Part shown: positions 60,393-64,000 of the stretch, piece by piece | How positions within the stretch are numbered: the first letter of the stretch is position 1 | How the letters are laid out: each line of letters opens with the position of its first letter | Origin: Planomicrobium soli | GTDB lineage: Bacteria > Bacillota > Bacilli > Bacillales_A > Planococcaceae | Length of the DNA: 64,000 bases | Reading direction: 5' to 3' | Assembly (NCBI RefSeq): GCF_003014655.1 | Contig: NZ_PYAT01000002.1 | Coordinates: forward strand, 124,001 to 188,000 | The notes under the pieces: generated by a model | Seen by the model: the letters and a program-made list of their open reading frames with translations, nothing else | The model's database searches: none | What the model was told of the DNA's origin: nothing | Program-made: the position numbers and the translations under genes

Positions 60393-60508
60393 ATCAGTTG
60401 CTCCTCTCTCATTACCGATTGGACCTTGTGTTTATTCTACAGATTATCACTCGATTTGCCACTTATGACTATAGGTTATAAAACAAGCTTTTTTGTCTTG
60501 CGTTAAAC

Positions 60509-60534
60509 TGTAACTTTTGGACGCTTATAACGTT
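60509..60534 (+). promoter_or_regulatory. Possible ECF-sigma promoter of the BsuPI lipoprotein gene
   Basis: TGTAAC (60509-60514), 16 nt, then CGTT (60531-60534), resembling SigX/SigW/SigM-type promoters of Bacillus, 42 nt before the gene. Confidence 0.35.
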
Positions 60535-60575
60535 CTCATAATAAATAGCACCGTTAGACTTAAGGAGGAATAATG

Positions 60576-61064
60576 ATGAAAAAAAGAACATGGCTTAAGG
60601 CATTAGTAATTCTTGGGCTTATACTGCTTCTTACAGCATGTGGTACAAGTGATGAAGATGCAAAAAATGAGCCGCCAGCGGAGGAGCCGAAAACAACTGA
60701 AGGGTCTACAGGTGGAATCTTGGCAGGGGAAGTAAATCCGACTGTTGAACAAGTAGAGGGAGATACGTACCGCTATACATTGAAAAACCAGACAGAACAA
60801 GTAAAAACGTTTCAATTCACAAGCGGCCAGCGTTTTGATTTCTCTTTAACAAATAAAAACAATGAACAAGCTTTTCTCTTCTCTTCTATCGCTTCATTTA
60901 CACAAAGCATGGGTGAAGAAACCATCAAGCAAGCAGAAGAATTAAAATATGAATTTGACATTCCCGAGGCAGATTTAGAGCCGGGCACATACAAGCTTAA
61001 AGTATGGCTAACACCGGAGGAAGGGCCAGCCTTTAAAGCAGAAGCGGAGCACGTAGTAGAATAG
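60576..61064 (+). CDS. BsuPI-domain lipoprotein
   Basis: Exported lipoprotein (162 aa) with lipobox LTACG (about Cys22), a Glu/Pro-rich linker, and a C-terminal BsuPI-like beta-sandwich (YRYTLKNQTEQVKTFQFTS, FDFSLTNKNNEQAFLFSS, LEPGTYKLKVWLTPE). BsuPI is the intracellular proteinase inhibitor domain also found in surface proteins. The ATG at 60576 is 7 nt after AAGGAGG; 60573 is an alternative. Confidence 0.82.
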   Translation: MKKRTWLKALVILGLILLLTACGTSDEDAKNEPPAEEPKTTEGSTGGILAGEVNPTVEQVEGDTYRYTLKNQTEQVKTFQFTSGQRFDFSLTNKNNEQAFLFSSIASFTQSMGEETIKQAEELKYEFDIPEADLEPGTYKLKVWLTPEEGPAFKAEAEHVVE

Positions 61065-61072
61065 AAGTATTC

Positions 61073-61108
61073 AAAAGAGCCGCATTAGCTGAAAAATGCG
61101 GCCCTTTT
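61073..61108 (+). terminator. Terminator of the BsuPI lipoprotein gene
   Basis: Stem GCCGCATT/AATGCGGC flanked by AAAAG and CCTTTT. Confidence 0.85.
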
Positions 61109-61250
61109 GCAGTTACCCTATCGCAACAGCGTTCTTTCTCTCCTTCTTGAACTTAAATCACTTTTAACCTTTTACTGATTTCACTGCAATCAGAGGTTAA
61201 CTCTAACCAATACAGGGAAAAATAAGTTTAACGCAGAAAGGATGATGAAG

Positions 61251-61457
61251 ATGAAAAGCAAACTGGCGGCAGGGCTTCTCGGAATCTTCTTAGGGGATTT
61301 CGGAGTCCATAAATTTTACTTAGGGAAACCTAAGACTGGGCTTTTATATTTAGCTTTTTGTTGGACAGCCATTCCCGCTATTATAGGCTTTATTGAAGGT
61401 GTCTCCTACTTGTTGCAATCCGAGGAAAAATTTCAGGCAACTCATGGCAAGCGCTAA
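61251..61457 (+). CDS. TM2-domain membrane protein
   Basis: Small membrane protein (68 aa) with a TM2 domain: two helices around GDFGVHKFYLGKPKTGLL and IIGFIEGVSYLL. The ATG at 61251 is chosen by spacing from AAAGG; in-frame ATGs at 61242 and 61245 are possible. Function unknown. Confidence 0.85.
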   Translation: MKSKLAAGLLGIFLGDFGVHKFYLGKPKTGLLYLAFCWTAIPAIIGFIEGVSYLLQSEEKFQATHGKR

Positions 61458-61460
61458 GCG

Positions 61461-61497
61461 AAAAAAGGAATTCAGCAGTATGCCGAATTCCTTTTTT
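61461..61497. terminator. Bidirectional terminator between TM2 and BceB genes
   Basis: A 13-bp stem AAAAAAGGAATTC/GAATTCCTTTTTT between convergent genes. Confidence 0.9.
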
Positions 61498-61505
61498 CTT
61501 CGGGT

Positions 61506-63482
61506 TCATTTGACGATGCTGTAGTACACTCTCGAAGTGACCCGGTAAATCATCCAATAAATCGCTGCAAAGGCGATGACAACACCGATAAACGACAAGA
61601 GCCAGGTCATTTCATTGGTGATGCCGAATATCAGCAGCAATTTCCGGACAATCGGATAAGCAAAAACCACATGGATTGTCGCGATGACGATCGGCAACAG
61701 AAACATCCAGACAATCTGCGAACGCGTCGACTCTTGGATCATCTCTTTATCAAGGCCGACTTTCTGCATGATCTGGAATTTCCCACGATCGTCAAAACCT
61801 TCGGATACTTGCTTGAAGTACGTGATCAGCACCGTACCGATGGTGAACAACAAGCCCAGGAAAATACCGAGGAACAAAAAGCCGCCGTTCATGCTGTACC
61901 ATTCTACACGCTGGTTTTCCCGCGACTCGTAATGGCCATCCGAAGCCCAACTGTATTCTTCGCTCAACTGATCAGCAAGTTTTTTCTTATCTTCCTCCGT
62001 GCCAGTTGTATTCCAGCCGATTTTCGCATTGATCGCCATATAACTATCTCCTGGCACCTCTTTTTCAAAATCCGCTTTGATTTGCTCAATTTGCGAAATG
62101 TTTGGCACGACAAGTGCCAGCGATTCTGTCAACGCCATCTCCTCGCTGAATTCGTTTTCGATCGGAGTCAATTGGAAAGTCTGCTCTCCAATGGCCAATT
62201 CTTCTTTTTTGTACGTTCCAGTCGAGTGGTAGTAAAGTGCTTCATCGTCTGCCAGTGAATACGATTTCCCGGTCATTTTATTGAAATCTTCAAGAGGCAG
62301 GACATCCATAAAGACAGGCAGTTCTGTTCCTGGACCGCTTTTTTCAAATACAAATCGATTGCCGTTCAGCCTGCCGAACAGGTTTTGATAGCGGTAAGTC
62401 TCCATTTCCGTCACTTCAAGGCCCAGTTTTTTTGTCTCTTCACGGAACTGGTCTTGAAGCTCGAAAAAGCGGGGATTTATGGCATCGACGTTTTCAGGGT
62501 CTCCATGAAGCGTCATATTGTTTTCATATGGAAAACGGTTCTCCAATGTTTCTTCTGACCCGATAAAAATAGTCACAGTAGTGGAAACCGCAATAATGAC
62601 CATTGATGCCAAAATACAAATATTCGCCAAGCCCACCGTATTTTGTTTCATGCGATACAACATGCCCGAAATAGAGATAAAAGCGCCAGGACGGTAATAG
62701 ATTCGCTTATTTTTCTTCATTGCCTTTAAAATGAAAATCGATCCGGACACAAATAAGAGATAGGTTCCGATAATAACAAGCAGCACAGCCAAAAAGAATT
62801 TGGATATCGCGCTAAGAGGGTCTGGGATGGTCAATGAAATGCCGTAGCCCCAGGCAAGAAAAATCAGCGAAAGAAGAAAAAGAATGATTGAGCCTTTTGG
62901 TTCCTTCTCTCCTTCTTGCTTTCCTTTCAGTAATTTGATCGGATTCGCAAACGTGAATTGGCTGACGTTATAAAGATAGGTAATTCCAAAAATGCCAACG
63001 AATAATGCAACTGTTGCCGCAGCGGTCATCAGTGAAGTCGAATAGCCGATATTTGAAGGCAAACGCAGCAGATAATTCAACAGCATGAAGACCAGGCGAC
63101 CAAAAATCAGTCCCGCCATCAAACCTGCGGCAATGCTTAAAATGCTTGTAAAAAAGGTTTCGAAAAAAAGAATTTTCGCGACGTGTTTCTTCTCGAGCCC
63201 CAAGATGCCGTAAAGGCCGATTTCCTTTTTTCTTCTCTTTATGAGAAAGCTGTTTGTATACAAGATGAAAATAACCGAAAAGATGCCTATGACAATTACT
63301 CCAATGCCAAACAAAGTCGGCAACGAACTTGAACGCTCCTGCACAAACTTATTTGTCATTAAAGAAGCCATCAAATAAAACATCATAATAATTGCAGTTG
63401 AAGACAGCAAGTAAGGAATGTACAATTGCTTGTTCGACCGGATATTGCGCAGCGCCAATGAAGAGAAAAAGCGGCTATTCAT
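61506..63482 (-). CDS. BceB-type ABC transporter permease (FtsX-like)
   Basis: Large permease (658 aa) with ten predicted helices arranged 1+3+...: an N-terminal FtsX-like part (LALRNIRSNKQLYIPYLLSS, RRKKEIGLYGILGLEKKHV), an extracellular domain of about 200 aa between helices 7 and 8 (SEETLENRFPYENNMTLHG...), and C-terminal helices. This is the layout of BceB/YtsD antimicrobial peptide resistance and sensing transporters. The ATG at 63482 overlaps the ATPase stop by 8 bp. The usual BceRS two-component pair is not in the window. Confidence 0.88.
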   Translation of the reverse strand: MNSRFFSSLALRNIRSNKQLYIPYLLSSTAIIMMFYLMASLMTNKFVQERSSSLPTLFGIGVIVIGIFSVIFILYTNSFLIKRRKKEIGLYGILGLEKKHVAKILFFETFFTSILSIAAGLMAGLIFGRLVFMLLNYLLRLPSNIGYSTSLMTAAATVALFVGIFGITYLYNVSQFTFANPIKLLKGKQEGEKEPKGSIILFLLSLIFLAWGYGISLTIPDPLSAISKFFLAVLLVIIGTYLLFVSGSIFILKAMKKNKRIYYRPGAFISISGMLYRMKQNTVGLANICILASMVIIAVSTTVTIFIGSEETLENRFPYENNMTLHGDPENVDAINPRFFELQDQFREETKKLGLEVTEMETYRYQNLFGRLNGNRFVFEKSGPGTELPVFMDVLPLEDFNKMTGKSYSLADDEALYYHSTGTYKKEELAIGEQTFQLTPIENEFSEEMALTESLALVVPNISQIEQIKADFEKEVPGDSYMAINAKIGWNTTGTEEDKKKLADQLSEEYSWASDGHYESRENQRVEWYSMNGGFLFLGIFLGLLFTIGTVLITYFKQVSEGFDDRGKFQIMQKVGLDKEMIQESTRSQIVWMFLLPIVIATIHVVFAYPIVRKLLLIFGITNEMTWLLSFIGVVIAFAAIYWMIYRVTSRVYYSIVK

Positions 63483-64000
63483 TCCGTTCACCACGGTTGG
63501 ACAAGACGGTCAATGACTGCGAGATGCGGTCCATAAATTCATCAGCTGATGCATCCGCCCGGTAAATTTCATGGTACACCGCGCCGTCCTGAATAAAGAG
63601 GACGCGATTTGAAAAACTCGCAGCCCGCGTGCTGTGGGTCACCATTAAAATTGTCTGTCCGGTTTCATTGATGCCTTTAAGGATTTCCATCAAGTTTTGA
63701 GACGCTTTCGAGTCAAGGGCGCCTGTCGGTTCATCCGCCAAAATGATTTTCGGCTGCGTGATGAGTGCCCGCGCTACAGCAACCCGCTGTTTTTGCCCGC
63801 CTGAAACCTCGTATGGGAATTTGTTGATATGGGCTTCGATTCCAAGGTTTTTGACAATGGGTATCAACCGGCGCTCCATTTCCTCAATCGGCGTTTTCGA
63901 CAGCACCAATGGCAAAAGGATATTGTCTTTGATTGTGAAATTATCCAGTAAGTTAAAATCTTGAAAAACAAAGCCAAGCGTATTTCTGCGGAAAGCGGAA
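63475..64000 (-). CDS. BceA-type ABC transporter ATP-binding protein (partial, C-terminal part)
   Basis: C-terminal 174 codons of an MJ0796-type ATPase; the frame stays open to the window edge, so the start lies beyond 64000. Seen are the Q-loop VFQDFNLLDNF, signature VSGGQKQRVAVARAL, Walker B IILADEPTGALDS and the switch His in MVTHSTRAASF. It pairs with the overlapping BceB-type permease for peptide-antibiotic export or detoxification. Confidence 0.92.
   Translation of the reverse strand, partial: SAFRRNTLGFVFQDFNLLDNFTIKDNILLPLVLSKTPIEEMERRLIPIVKNLGIEAHINKFPYEVSGGQKQRVAVARALITQPKIILADEPTGALDSKASQNLMEILKGINETGQTILMVTHSTRAASFSNRVLFIQDGAVYHEIYRADASADEFMDRISQSLTVLSNRGERNE

Overview
The window looks like a chromosomal segment of a low-to-mid-GC Gram-positive bacterium, most likely a member of the Planococcaceae (Planococcus/Planomicrobium type). 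This rests on strong AGGAGG-type ribosome binding sites with frequent TTG and GTG starts, CcpA-type cre boxes, a SAM-I (S-box) riboswitch on a metIC operon, lipoprotein signal peptides, and many Bacillus-type families (YlmD, PatB, YcxB, BceAB, DUF6376, DUF6155). The genus is an inference. I see no rRNA, tRNA, CRISPR array, intact insertion sequence or prophage.

Layout. 1-3.4 kb: a sugar-binding lipoprotein whose partners lie outside the window, a PPK2 polyphosphate kinase and a DUF4097 protein. 3.4-9.4 kb: an AHSA1 protein with the remnant of its ArsR partner, then an acid-sugar operon (kdgT-like permease, DUF1537 kinase, PdxA2) with a PrpR_N-type regulator whose AAA+ domain has lost the sigma-54 contact loop. 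9.6-18.9 kb: Ohr, CapA-like lipoprotein, SleB-like hydrolase, PhoD-like phosphatase, YeiH and LysE transporters. 19-24 kb: S-box-controlled metI-metC plus an FAD amine oxidase, then YlmD and DinB. 24-31.3 kb: a LacI-controlled sugar uptake and oxidation module with three matching operators. 31.4-43 kb: housekeeping and accessory enzymes, including a zinc-ribbon amidase, PatB, Nudix, NhaC and a large choice-of-anchor I protein. 43-57.7 kb: CPBP protease and hydrolase, an MsrAB/TlpA lipoprotein pair, small membrane proteins, and three small secreted low-complexity proteins (Lys/Thr-rich, His/Asp-rich, Lys/Gly-rich). 57.8-64 kb: a broken small gene, class I aldolase, an aminotransferase, a BsuPI lipoprotein, a TM2 protein and a BceAB-type exporter running off the end.

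The most unusual feature is the trio of secreted low-complexity genes at 44.9, 51.7 and 52.8 kb. Their mature proteins differ, but they share a related signal peptide, a 42-nt promoter block that aligns without gaps and ends at the -10 hexamer but has no recognisable -35, and a long 5' leader with a small hairpin exposing a CCGCYTAG motif. This looks like a small co-regulated regulon of secreted, possibly ion-binding, polyelectrolyte-like proteins.

Other points of interest are the sigma-54-independent PrpR-like regulator with its sigma-A/cre promoter, the LacI operator set, a GC-rich dispersed repeat present in inverted copies, and two unlisted gene remnants (an ArsR C-terminus and a 64-codon gene with an in-frame TGA).
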